Positions 1-5,603 of a stretch of DNA of 6,549 nucleotides are shown piece after piece. The position numbers and the translations under genes were made by a program. How positions within the stretch are numbered: position 1 is the stretch's first letter; each line of letters starts with the position of its first letter. This DNA comes from an uncultured Acidobacteriota bacterium (GTDB lineage: Bacteria > Acidobacteriota > Vicinamibacteria > Vicinamibacterales > UBA8438). The stretch is from the NCBI GenBank assembly GCA_937888665.1, contig CALBET010001019.1:1-6549 (forward strand), written 5' to 3'. The notes below the pieces were generated by a model. The model did not search any database. It was given only the letters and a program-made list of their open reading frames with translations, and was not told the DNA's origin.

Positions 1-372
1 CTCGCGTCGGAGGGCGGCCTCTCCTATCACGTGATCTCTCTCGAGCCACACTCCTTGCATGTACTCGCGGGCACGGGTTTCACGCAGGAAGAACGGTCGG
101 CGAGCGACCGTCTCTCGCTGGTTACCGCCAATGCGACGGGCCGCTACGCGTGGGCCGTCACCGAGACCAGTGCCGTGACGGAAGAAGCGGGGTTCGTGGC
201 CGACCTCACCGGCGACAACTGGCGTTTCTCGAACGAGCTGGCCGCGACCGCCACGCTCAGCAGCCGGTTGTCGCTGAAGGTGTCGCACACGTTGAGTTAC
301 CTCAACGTGCCGGTCCCCGGCTTCCGGAAAACGGACACGATATTCGCGGCCGCGCTGGTCGCGAATTTCTAG
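1..372 (+). CDS. DUF481-family outer-membrane beta-barrel protein, C-terminal part
   Basis: This is the 3' end of a gene that begins left of the window; the frame is open from base 1 to a TAG at 370-372. The visible 123 residues alternate polar and hydrophobic positions as in transmembrane beta-strands and end in Val-Ala-Asn-Phe. A terminal Phe is the usual recognition signal of the outer-membrane barrel assembly machinery. The order Gly-Leu-Ser-Tyr-His near the start, then a Gly-Thr-Gly-Phe turn, then a late Pro-Gly-Phe-Arg-Lys-Thr-Asp segment followed by the last strand, fits DUF481 proteins (the YdiY or 'salt-induced outer membrane protein' group), in which a Pro-x-Gly-x-x-x-x-Asp-Thr segment precedes the last strand. 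The role of DUF481 proteins is not well defined. An internal GTG at 31 is not a credible start because family-like sequence continues upstream of it. Another small barrel family is the main alternative. Confidence 0.72.
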   Translation, partial: LASEGGLSYHVISLEPHSLHVLAGTGFTQEERSASDRLSLVTANATGRYAWAVTETSAVTEEAGFVADLTGDNWRFSNELAATATLSSRLSLKVSHTLSYLNVPVPGFRKTDTIFAAALVANF

Positions 373-412
373 TCCCTAGCAACCCGGCGCCGAGGGGGCT
401 CCCGACAGTGCG
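373..412. other. Convergent intergenic gap, no clear terminator
   Basis: These 40 bases lie between the TAG of the barrel gene on the plus strand and the TGA of the M61 gene on the minus strand. The stretch is GC-rich and contains the short palindrome GGCGCC, but there is no stem followed by a T-run in either direction. No intrinsic terminator can be supported, so transcription would need to end by Rho or read through. Confidence 0.5.
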
Positions 413-2356
413 TCAGTCGTCAATCTGCGAGCCGAGCCAGCCCGCACGGAATTGACGTTGCGCCTCCGTGAGACGCTGGCCGCGCCGCTCCTGCGCGACG
501 AGGGTGAGCCTGGGATCCTGCACGAGGGTGACCCGAACCGTCCGTATGTCGCCCCTGCGCGAGTAGCCCACACGCAGCCGTTCCCCTGGTGGATGGTTGG
601 CGACCGCCTGGTCGAGCTGACCGGCCGACGAGAACGGCCGGCCATCGATCGACACCACCACATCGTCGCGCTCGATCCCGGCGTCGTACAACGGCGAGCC
701 GAACGGAGCCGGTGCAATCAGCCGTGCGCCCTCCCGGCCGAACCGAAACGGAGCGGCCCCGAGCCAACCACCGCGTGCGCCCTGGGGCGCCAGGACAAAC
801 CCGGCGCGCGCGAACAGCGGGGCGTAGTCGATCGCCTCGTGACCTTCGACGAACCTGTCGAAAAAGTCGTCGGCGAACGCCGGGTCACCCGTCAGGTCGG
901 CAAGCGCGGCTCGGGTGTCGACCTGGGCATACGGCTGTGCCACCATCCCTGGCGTGTCGCCGCCGAGGCGACCGAACCGTTCCCACAACAGCCGCATGTA
1001 GTCGTCCAGCGTGACGGCTGGGCCGTCTCCATCGGCGGCGCGGGCGCGCAACAGCAGGTCCAGTCCCAACCCGAGCGTCTCGCCCCAGGTGTAGTACGAG
1101 ATGAACAGGTTGTCCCAGTTGGTTCGGTCGATCGCGGTGGCGGCGTCGGTAAATGGGGCCAGCCGGCTCATGTCGACGGCCGACCGAAATTGGCGGCCAG
1201 GCCCCAGCCGGACGGTGTCGATGGCGGACACGAACCGCCTCAGGGTGTCCGAGAGCGGCACCAGGCCAGCACGCTGCAGAATCAACGCCCCGTAATAGTT
1301 CGTGAACCCCTCGGCGAGCCACAGCTCGTCCGACGGGTTGACCTGTTCGAAATCGAACGGCTCGAGCGAGCGCGGTCTGATTCGCTCGACGTTCCACACG
1401 TGAAAGAACTCGTGCGACGCCGAACTGAGGAGTCCCTGCGGCTGTGTCCCAAGCGCTCCCGGCGAGCTCAACACCGTGCTGTTGCGATGCTCCATCGCAT
1501 CGCTGCTCGCCACCGGCAGATAGTCGGCGATGAACGTGTAGCGCCCAGTTTCGAACCGCGGGAACTCGCCGAACACGGTCACCGCCTCGCGCACGATACG
1601 TTCGACGTTCCGGGTGTAGCGTGCGAGCTCGCCGTCGGTGCCGTCATGATGCAGCGCGACCCGGAACGTCGGCGTATGCTCGGAATCTGACGGGTCGGTG
1701 ACGGTGAACGAGCGATCCACGAACGCGCTGAACTCGGCGGGACTGTCGAGCAGATACGACAGATTCGGCGCGGTGAACGTCAACGGATCATCTGACGGGT
1801 ACAACTGGGTCGCAACCCGCCAGTCCCGCCCCGGAGACGGCACGAACCGCACGGTCGCTGGACGCTCCTCCATCCCCGCCCCCCAGAGCAACGAGGCCGG
1901 CATATTCAAGTGCGCGTGGGTGTCGTCGATGGCGAGGTAGGTGCCGTCAATACGATCGCCGTAGACCCGGTAGGTGACCCTGACCGTTCCGTCGTGGCCC
2001 TCAATGTCCCAACGCGCGATCCCCGACGGAAGGGGATCGATCGCATGTCCGGCCCCGTCCTCGGCCTGGACGTCGAACACATTTTTTGCGAAATCGTGGC
2101 GCGCATACCGCCCTGGCGACGCGCTGCTCATCCGAAGACTCAGTGGCACCGGCGGGAGCCCGGTGAACGTGATTGCCACTTGCATCCATCGATGTTCCGC
2201 TTCGGGAAAACTAACCTCGTACAGCACCGACGGAGCGTGGACGCCGGTCTCTGACTGGCCGCCGGTCGCCGGGACCAGCCAGACCGCGCAGAGTACCAAC
2301 GCCACGGCCACCCCGCCGCCACGGAGCCGTGCCGCGGTACTGGGTCGGGAGATCAT
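413..2356 (-). CDS. M61-family metallopeptidase (glycyl aminopeptidase-like) with C-terminal PDZ domain, exported
   Basis: This 647-residue zinc peptidase is predicted to act outside the cytoplasm. Residues 1-33 look like a signal peptide: an Arg-containing start, a hydrophobic core (about 16-30) and small residues near a likely cleavage site. An M61 N-terminal beta domain follows (about 43-215). The catalytic domain carries Met-Glu-His-Arg-Asn (288-292), equivalent to the substrate-binding exopeptidase motif. HEFFHVWN (315-322) supplies zinc ligands His315 and His319 and catalytic Glu316, and LAEGFTNYYG (347-356) supplies the presumed third ligand, Glu349. Tyr421-Tyr422 lie in the conserved helix after it. 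A PDZ domain spans about 531-612. Length and order match bacterial M61 enzymes, which release N-terminal Gly or Ala from peptides; the substrate here is unknown. The ATG overlaps the stop of the upstream thioredoxin-fold gene by four bases (ATGA), so translation is probably coupled. No strong Shine-Dalgarno is visible. All key catalytic residues are present. Confidence 0.93.
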   Translation of the reverse strand: MISRPSTAARLRGGGVAVALVLCAVWLVPATGGQSETGVHAPSVLYEVSFPEAEHRWMQVAITFTGLPPVPLSLRMSSASPGRYARHDFAKNVFDVQAEDGAGHAIDPLPSGIARWDIEGHDGTVRVTYRVYGDRIDGTYLAIDDTHAHLNMPASLLWGAGMEERPATVRFVPSPGRDWRVATQLYPSDDPLTFTAPNLSYLLDSPAEFSAFVDRSFTVTDPSDSEHTPTFRVALHHDGTDGELARYTRNVERIVREAVTVFGEFPRFETGRYTFIADYLPVASSDAMEHRNSTVLSSPGALGTQPQGLLSSASHEFFHVWNVERIRPRSLEPFDFEQVNPSDELWLAEGFTNYYGALILQRAGLVPLSDTLRRFVSAIDTVRLGPGRQFRSAVDMSRLAPFTDAATAIDRTNWDNLFISYYTWGETLGLGLDLLLRARAADGDGPAVTLDDYMRLLWERFGRLGGDTPGMVAQPYAQVDTRAALADLTGDPAFADDFFDRFVEGHEAIDYAPLFARAGFVLAPQGARGGWLGAAPFRFGREGARLIAPAPFGSPLYDAGIERDDVVVSIDGRPFSSAGQLDQAVANHPPGERLRVGYSRRGDIRTVRVTLVQDPRLTLVAQERRGQRLTEAQRQFRAGWLGSQIDD

Positions 2357-2991
2357 GCGAGTGCTTCAAGCACGTGCGCGACGAACGAGGCCTCAGGTTC
2401 CGCACCCAGGATCTCGACACGTTCATTGACGACGGTCTTCGGCACACCGGTCACGCGATACTCCCGCACGAGATCCGGATACTCGATCGCCGCCACGGCT
2501 GACGCGGTGATGTGGGTGTTCTCAAGCGCCATGCGATGAGCGAGGCTGACCGCCTGCGGACAGTGTGGTCAGGTCGGGGTGGCGAACACTTGGATATCGA
2601 TCGGCTGGTCCACCGCCGCGATCAGCACGCGGCTCTCCTCGCTCAGTCCGGAGTCGCCGGAGGCCACCAGGGTAATCGCCTCGACCAGCGAGACGAGCTC
2701 GTGCCCCTCTGGGGCGCCGTAGAAGCGGATGCCGGCGTCGATGTCTCCCACGACCGCGATGGCAGGAGCGCGCTGCACGCCGTACCTGTCGACCTGGTCC
2801 TTGTCGAGCACCAGGTTGAACTCTTCGACCGTGATCTGGTCGGACAACGACGCAATGTGGTCAACAATCTGTCGGGCGGCGAGGCACGAGTCGCAACCGA
2901 AGGTCTGAGTGAAGAAGACGAGCTTCACCGGCGCGGTAATGGCGGCGAGCGTCGCTTGGAGATCAACCGGTGAGCGAGGGGCTGGGACCAT
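2353..2991 (-). CDS. Two-domain thioredoxin-fold disulfide oxidoreductase (PDO-like), probable selenoprotein with in-frame UGA
   Basis: Read through the internal TGA (2571-2569), the frame gives 212 residues, the usual size of PDO/glutaredoxin-like proteins built from two thioredoxin folds. Domain 1 has Phe-Phe-Thr-Gln-Thr-Phe-Gly then CDSC (Cys33, Cys36) and a cis-proline segment, Arg-Ala-Pro-Ala. Domain 2 has Val-Phe-Ala-Thr-Pro-Thr, then UGA (residue 141), then Pro-His-Cys144-Pro, and later Gly-Val-Pro-Lys-Thr (182-186), the cis-proline loop. The UGA therefore replaces the first Cys of the second CxxC, giving UxxC, as in known thioredoxin-fold selenoproteins. There is no signal peptide, so the protein is probably a cytoplasmic thiol/selenol oxidoreductase; its partners are unknown. 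I chose ATG 2991 because family similarity begins shortly after it. A GTG at 3027 would add 12 residues but overlaps a promoter-like sequence. The end overlaps the M61 start by four bases. A simple annotation would stop at 2569 and lose domain 2. Alternatives are a nonsense mutation or a sequencing error. Confidence 0.82.
2533..2553 (-). promoter_or_regulatory. Candidate bacterial SECIS hairpin B, alternative fold
   Basis: On the minus strand GCGGT pairs with ATCGC (5 bp with one G-U), then comes a C-C mismatch, then AGC pairs with GCT around a CTC loop. The apical loop begins about 24 bases after the UGA, a distance typical of bacterial SECIS elements. The tight loop has no G, which is a conserved feature in the known model. 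It shares eight bases with hairpin A, so only one of them can form. Confidence 0.33.
2546..2563 (-). promoter_or_regulatory. Candidate bacterial SECIS hairpin A, immediately after the UGA
   Basis: The minus-strand sequence CTGTCCGCAGGCGGTCAG can fold into an outer stem of 3 bp, a U-U mismatch, an inner stem of 3 bp and a four-base CAGG loop. The inner 3-bp stem, an unpaired U just below it and a loop containing GG resemble the E. coli fdhF SECIS, where a bulged U lies 3 bp below a GGUC loop. The weakness is spacing: the loop begins about 12 bases after the UGA, whereas in fdhF it is about 18. It cannot form together with hairpin B. Confidence 0.4.
2569..2571 (-). other. In-frame UGA, probable selenocysteine codon (U141)
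   Basis: The plus strand reads tca here, so the minus-strand codon is TGA. The codons on either side read Thr-Pro-Thr, then TGA, then Pro-His-Cys-Pro-Gln, a textbook thioredoxin-fold redox site with the first Cys replaced. The second cysteine is TGT at 2562-2560. The frame then stays open for 68 further codons with family-like sequence to a TGA at 2355-2353. TGA also serves as an ordinary stop for several genes in this window, so general reassignment is unlikely. Confidence 0.8.
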
Positions 2992-2997
2992 GTCGCG

Positions 2998-3026
2998 ATT
3001 ATGGCAGGTGCCGGAGCCGCTGGCCA
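2998..3026 (-). promoter_or_regulatory. Possible sigma70-type promoter of the thioredoxin-fold/M61 genes, perhaps leaderless
   Basis: On the minus strand, TGGCCA (3026-3021, 4 of 6 against TTGACA) is followed by a 17-base spacer and CATAAT (3003-2998, 5 of 6 against TATAAT). A TG precedes the -10 by one base, as in extended -10 promoters. Only six bases (CGCGAC) separate the -10 hexamer from ATG 2991, so a start at the usual distance would fall on or next to the ATG. This would give a leaderless mRNA and explain the lack of a Shine-Dalgarno. The prediction rests on sequence only. Confidence 0.42.
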
Positions 3027-3042
3027 CCGAGGGCCGACGGCG

Positions 3043-3480
3043 CTACTTGAACAGGTCGTCAAACTTGTCTTTGACGCTCCGCACGCCGGTAACCTCGGAA
3101 TGGGTCTGACGCTCGACCGTCACTCGAGGTTCGAAATGGGCGCAGTCGTTCCTGCCATCCTTGGGAGAGACGCGCGCGGGAATCGGCTGCATACACTCGA
3201 ACCGGCTGCCGCCGTCGAACGAGGCGCATTGCCCGCAGGTGTGCAGCTCGGCGCCACAGCTTGGGCAGGTTGATGCCGGGCCGATGGCCAGCGACAACGT
3301 CTTCCCGCATCGCGCGCACCGGACCACGTCGTGGAAGCCCGGCATGTTGGGAGTCCGGTGTTCGCGATTGATGACGCCCCGCGGCGCACCTTCGCGGGGC
3401 GCCTTCTGCTTCGGGGCCTGGGGCGCCCGATCCCGACCGTCGTCCTGATAGCCACGCTGTTGATATTTCCGATCGCTCAT
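3043..3480 (-). CDS. Small protein with two CxxC zinc-binding modules, function unknown
   Basis: This 145-residue protein has a charged, probably disordered N-terminus (1-45, rich in Arg, Gln, Pro and Asp, with a repeated Ala-Pro-Arg). A cysteine-rich core follows: C55xxC58 and C72xxC75 look like one zinc ribbon, and C82xxC85 with C96 and C113 look like a second site. The tail is charged and ends Lys-Asp-Lys-Phe-Asp-Asp-Leu-Phe-Lys. I do not recognise a named family. Zinc ribbons often bind nucleic acid or protein, but nothing here fixes a role. ATG 3480 is preferred, with GTGGGA about 8 bases upstream as a weak ribosome site; the frame stays open upstream to a GTG at 3546, which would add 22 residues. 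The gene lies 51 bases upstream of the thioredoxin-fold gene on the same strand, so the two may be co-transcribed. A redox-linked role is only speculation. Confidence 0.8.
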   Translation of the reverse strand: MSDRKYQQRGYQDDGRDRAPQAPKQKAPREGAPRGVINREHRTPNMPGFHDVVRCARCGKTLSLAIGPASTCPSCGAELHTCGQCASFDGGSRFECMQPIPARVSPKDGRNDCAHFEPRVTVERQTHSEVTGVRSVKDKFDDLFK

Positions 3481-3687
3481 GGTGTGGTTCCCACGGGTGA
3501 CGGCGGGGGCGCATTGGTCGGCGCCCCTCGCCAGGAACTTCTCCACGACCTGTGTCGTCTTCGTGTTCTGGACGAGTCTTCCATGGCGTCCGTTCTGTGT
3601 GATGCCCGCGATTATAGGCCCAGTCGCGGCTCAAGATCGCGGGCCGGCGCACTATCATTCGGAGAAGTAGATTCAGTTGCCAGCTCT
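3481..3687. promoter_or_regulatory. Divergent intergenic region between the zinc-ribbon gene and the export operon
   Basis: About 207 bases separate the two divergent starts. On the minus strand a perfect TATAAT (3616-3611) is followed by CGCG. It would drive the zinc-ribbon gene with a leader of roughly 125 bases, but no good -35 is found at 16-18 bases. On the plus strand TATCAT (3653-3658) is a possible -10 for the export operon, again with a poor -35. A purine-rich GGAGAAG (3661-3667 region) lies about 20 bases upstream of the adaptor GTG, too far for a normal ribosome site. No clear operator palindrome was seen. Confidence 0.4.
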
Positions 3688-4908
3688 GTGACTCCCTCAA
3701 CCCCCTCACTCGACGACCTGCGGATCGACCGCGAAGACGAGTCTGACGACCGGCGACGCTGGCCCTGGATCGTCCTGCTGTGTCTCCTGCTCCTGGCCGG
3801 CGGCGGCTGGTGGTGGTGGATTGGGCCGGCGCAGACCGCCCAGGTGCGCGTGGCGACGGCGCAGGAGACCACCGTCGCCGCGGAAGACACGGCCGTCCTC
3901 AACGCCTCGGGCTATGTGGCAGCGCGCCGACGGGCGACCGTGTCATCGAAAGTGACCGGTAAGCTCGTGGAAGTCGCCGTCGAAGAAGGCATGGCCGTGC
4001 GCAAAGGCCAGATCCTGGCGCGGCTGGATGACTCCACGGTTCGCTCACAGCTCGCACTCGCGCAAGCGCGCCTCGCCGCCTCCGAGCGTGGCTTCGCCGA
4101 GCAGGAGGTGCGGCAGCGTGAAGCGGAACTGACCCTGGGCCGCACGCGGCGACTGGTGGAGGAGGGAGTCGTCGGCCGCGCTGAAATCGATGGGGCGGAA
4201 GCGGAGGTGAACTCGCTCGCGGCCCGCATCGCGCTCGCCCGCGAGCAAGTGGTGGTCTCGGAACGTGAAATCGACGTGTTCCAGACCCAGCTCGACGACA
4301 TGGTGATCAGAGCCCCGTTCAGTGGCATCGCCATTTCCAAGGACGCGGAGGAGGGCGAGATGATCTCGCCGATCTCGGCTGGGGGCGGGTTCACCCGCAC
4401 CGGCATCTGTACCCTGGTCGACATGCAGTCGCTCGAAATCGAGGTCGACGTCAACGAGAGCTATATCAATCGGGTGAAGGACAACCAGCGGGTGGTGGCC
4501 AACCTCGACGCGTATCCCGACTGGGATATTCCGGGGGCCGTCATCACCACCGTCCCCGCCGCCGATCGACAGCGGGCCACTGTCCTCGTGCGCATCGCGT
4601 TCGACGAGCTCGACGACCGGTTGTTGCCGGACATGGGGGTCAAGGTGGCGTTTCTGGAGGAGCGGCCCCCGACGGAGGAGGTGACCGGCTCGCGGCTGCT
4701 GATCCCGACCGAAGCCCTCCGTTCAGACGACGGCCAGAGCATCGTGTTCATCGTCCGCGCGAATCTGGCAGAACGCCGGGCGGTGCGGACCGGGACGCCC
4801 GTGGGGGCGCAGGTCGAGGTGCTCGCCGGGCTGACCGCGGGGGAGCGGGTGGTCGTCGATGGTCCGGACGACCTCGCGGACGGCGACCGCGTGGTGGTGG
4901 TGGAATGA
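3688..4908 (+). CDS. Periplasmic adaptor (membrane-fusion protein, HlyD/MacA/RND-adaptor type)
   Basis: This 406-residue adaptor should link the inner-membrane ABC transporter encoded downstream to the outer envelope. A charged cytoplasmic N-terminus (1-24) is followed by one membrane anchor (about 26-45), which ends in Gly-Gly-Gly and four consecutive Trp. A biotinyl/lipoyl-like half-motif (Lys-Val-Thr-Gly-Lys-Leu-Val-Glu-Val, then Glu-Glu-Gly-Met-Ala-Val-Arg-Lys-Gly-Gln) comes next. An Ala/Glu/Arg-rich coiled-coil hairpin occupies about 115-190. The second lipoyl half follows (Ile-Arg-Ala-Pro-Phe-Ser-Gly), then beta-barrel and membrane-proximal domains ending near Leu-Thr-Ala-Gly-Glu-Arg-Val-Val. 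The order is standard for the family. I chose GTG 3688 because it gives the usual short cytoplasmic tail; the frame is open far upstream, but that part is an antisense shadow of the zinc-ribbon gene. No good ribosome site supports the start, so ATG 3583 cannot be excluded. The stop overlaps the ATPase start (ATGA). Confidence 0.88.
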   Translation: MTPSTPSLDDLRIDREDESDDRRRWPWIVLLCLLLLAGGGWWWWIGPAQTAQVRVATAQETTVAAEDTAVLNASGYVAARRRATVSSKVTGKLVEVAVEEGMAVRKGQILARLDDSTVRSQLALAQARLAASERGFAEQEVRQREAELTLGRTRRLVEEGVVGRAEIDGAEAEVNSLAARIALAREQVVVSEREIDVFQTQLDDMVIRAPFSGIAISKDAEEGEMISPISAGGGFTRTGICTLVDMQSLEIEVDVNESYINRVKDNQRVVANLDAYPDWDIPGAVITTVPAADRQRATVLVRIAFDELDDRLLPDMGVKVAFLEERPPTEEVTGSRLLIPTEALRSDDGQSIVFIVRANLAERRAVRTGTPVGAQVEVLAGLTAGERVVVDGPDDLADGDRVVVVE

Positions 4909-5603
4909 CAGAGAAGGGCGCCCCACTGGTGCAGGTGCGCAACCTGCACAAGGTGTTCAAACGTGGCTCTGAGCGGATCGCTGTGCTGCAGGGCGTCGAC
5001 CTGGATCTCGCGCAAGGAGAGTTTCTCTCGCTGATGGGGCCGTCAGGGTCAGGGAAGACCACACTCTTGAACCTGATCGGCGGTCTTGACACCCCGAGCG
5101 ACGGCACCGTGACCGTCGGCGGCGACCGCATTGACAAGCTGTCGGCGGCAAAGCTGTCGCGGTGGCGCGCGCGCCACATTGGCTTCGTCTTCCAGTTGTA
5201 TAACCTGTTGCCGGTGCTGACCGCCGAGCGGAACGTTGAGCTACCGCTGTTGCTGACGCCCTTGTCTCGTAGCCAGCGCAAGAAACATGTCGCCACCGCG
5301 TTGGCGATGGTCGGATTGTCTGAGCGCTCCAAGCATTATCCGAGGCAGTTGTCCGGCGGCCAGGAACAGCGCGTGGGGATTGCGCGAGCCATCGTGACCG
5401 ACCCGACAGTGCTGCTGTGCGACGAGCCGACCGGGGACCTGGACCGCAAGTCGGGTGACGAAATTCTGGACCTGCTGCAAGCGCTGAATGCGGAACACGG
5501 GAAGACCATCGTCATGGTGACGCACGACGCCAAGGCGGCGGAGCGCGCCACGCGCACATTGCATCTGGACAGGGGCACACTCGTCACCGAAAGCGCGGAC
5601 TGA
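4905..5603 (+). CDS. ABC transporter ATP-binding protein, MacB/LolD type
   Basis: This 232-residue cytoplasmic ATPase powers the adjacent permease. All motifs are intact: Walker A GPSGSGKTT (45-53), Q-loop Gln97 in Phe-Val-Phe-Gln-Leu-Tyr-Asn-Leu-Leu-Pro, signature LSGGQEQR (149-156), Walker B Val-Leu-Leu-Cys-Asp-Glu (169-174) with catalytic Glu174, D-loop Gly-Asp-Leu-Asp (177-180) and switch His207. The segment Asn-Val-Glu-Leu-Pro-Leu after the Q-loop and the Pro-Thr-Gly-Asp-Leu-Asp after Walker B are typical of the MacB/LolD/FtsE-like group, which works with FtsX-type permeases in mechanotransmission or export rather than in classic import. The ATG overlaps the adaptor stop by four bases, and the TGA overlaps the permease ATG by one base (TGATG), so the three proteins are very likely made in fixed ratio. 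The substrate cannot be read from sequence; macrolides, lipoproteins or peptides are family possibilities. Confidence 0.95.
   Translation: MTEKGAPLVQVRNLHKVFKRGSERIAVLQGVDLDLAQGEFLSLMGPSGSGKTTLLNLIGGLDTPSDGTVTVGGDRIDKLSAAKLSRWRARHIGFVFQLYNLLPVLTAERNVELPLLLTPLSRSQRKKHVATALAMVGLSERSKHYPRQLSGGQEQRVGIARAIVTDPTVLLCDEPTGDLDRKSGDEILDLLQALNAEHGKTIVMVTHDAKAAERATRTLHLDRGTLVTESAD

Noticed and set aside
452..1690. A 412-codon open frame on the plus strand opposite the M61 gene
   Set aside because: Its translation is low-complexity and rich in Arg, Pro and Gly with no domain, and it lies antisense to a gene with intact catalytic motifs. Long antisense frames are common in GC-rich DNA.
2269..2310. Lipoprotein signal (Val-Leu-Cys near residue 23 of the M61 protein)
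   Set aside because: Leu at the position before Cys does not fit a lipobox, and the hydrophobic core continues past the Cys, so a normal signal peptide is more likely.
2353..2532. Separate small gene starting at ATG 2532 after the internal TGA
   Set aside because: It lacks a ribosome site and would begin after the active-site Cys, in the middle of a thioredoxin fold; readthrough explains the sequence better.
2569..2571. General reassignment of TGA as a sense codon (alternative genetic code)
   Set aside because: TGA is the natural stop of the M61, adaptor, ATPase and readthrough selenoprotein genes in the same window, with protein ends at family-typical lengths.
3375..3401. Nine-base inverted repeat CGCCCCGCG / CGCGGGGCG, possible terminator or operator
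   Set aside because: It lies inside the zinc-ribbon coding region, arises from a repeated Ala-Pro-Arg-x-Gly coding stretch, and has no T-run. It is probably incidental.
3331..3687. Upstream extension of the adaptor frame over the zinc-ribbon gene
   Set aside because: The extension is not adaptor-like and is antisense to a convincing cysteine-rich gene; the usual adaptor architecture starts just before the membrane anchor.
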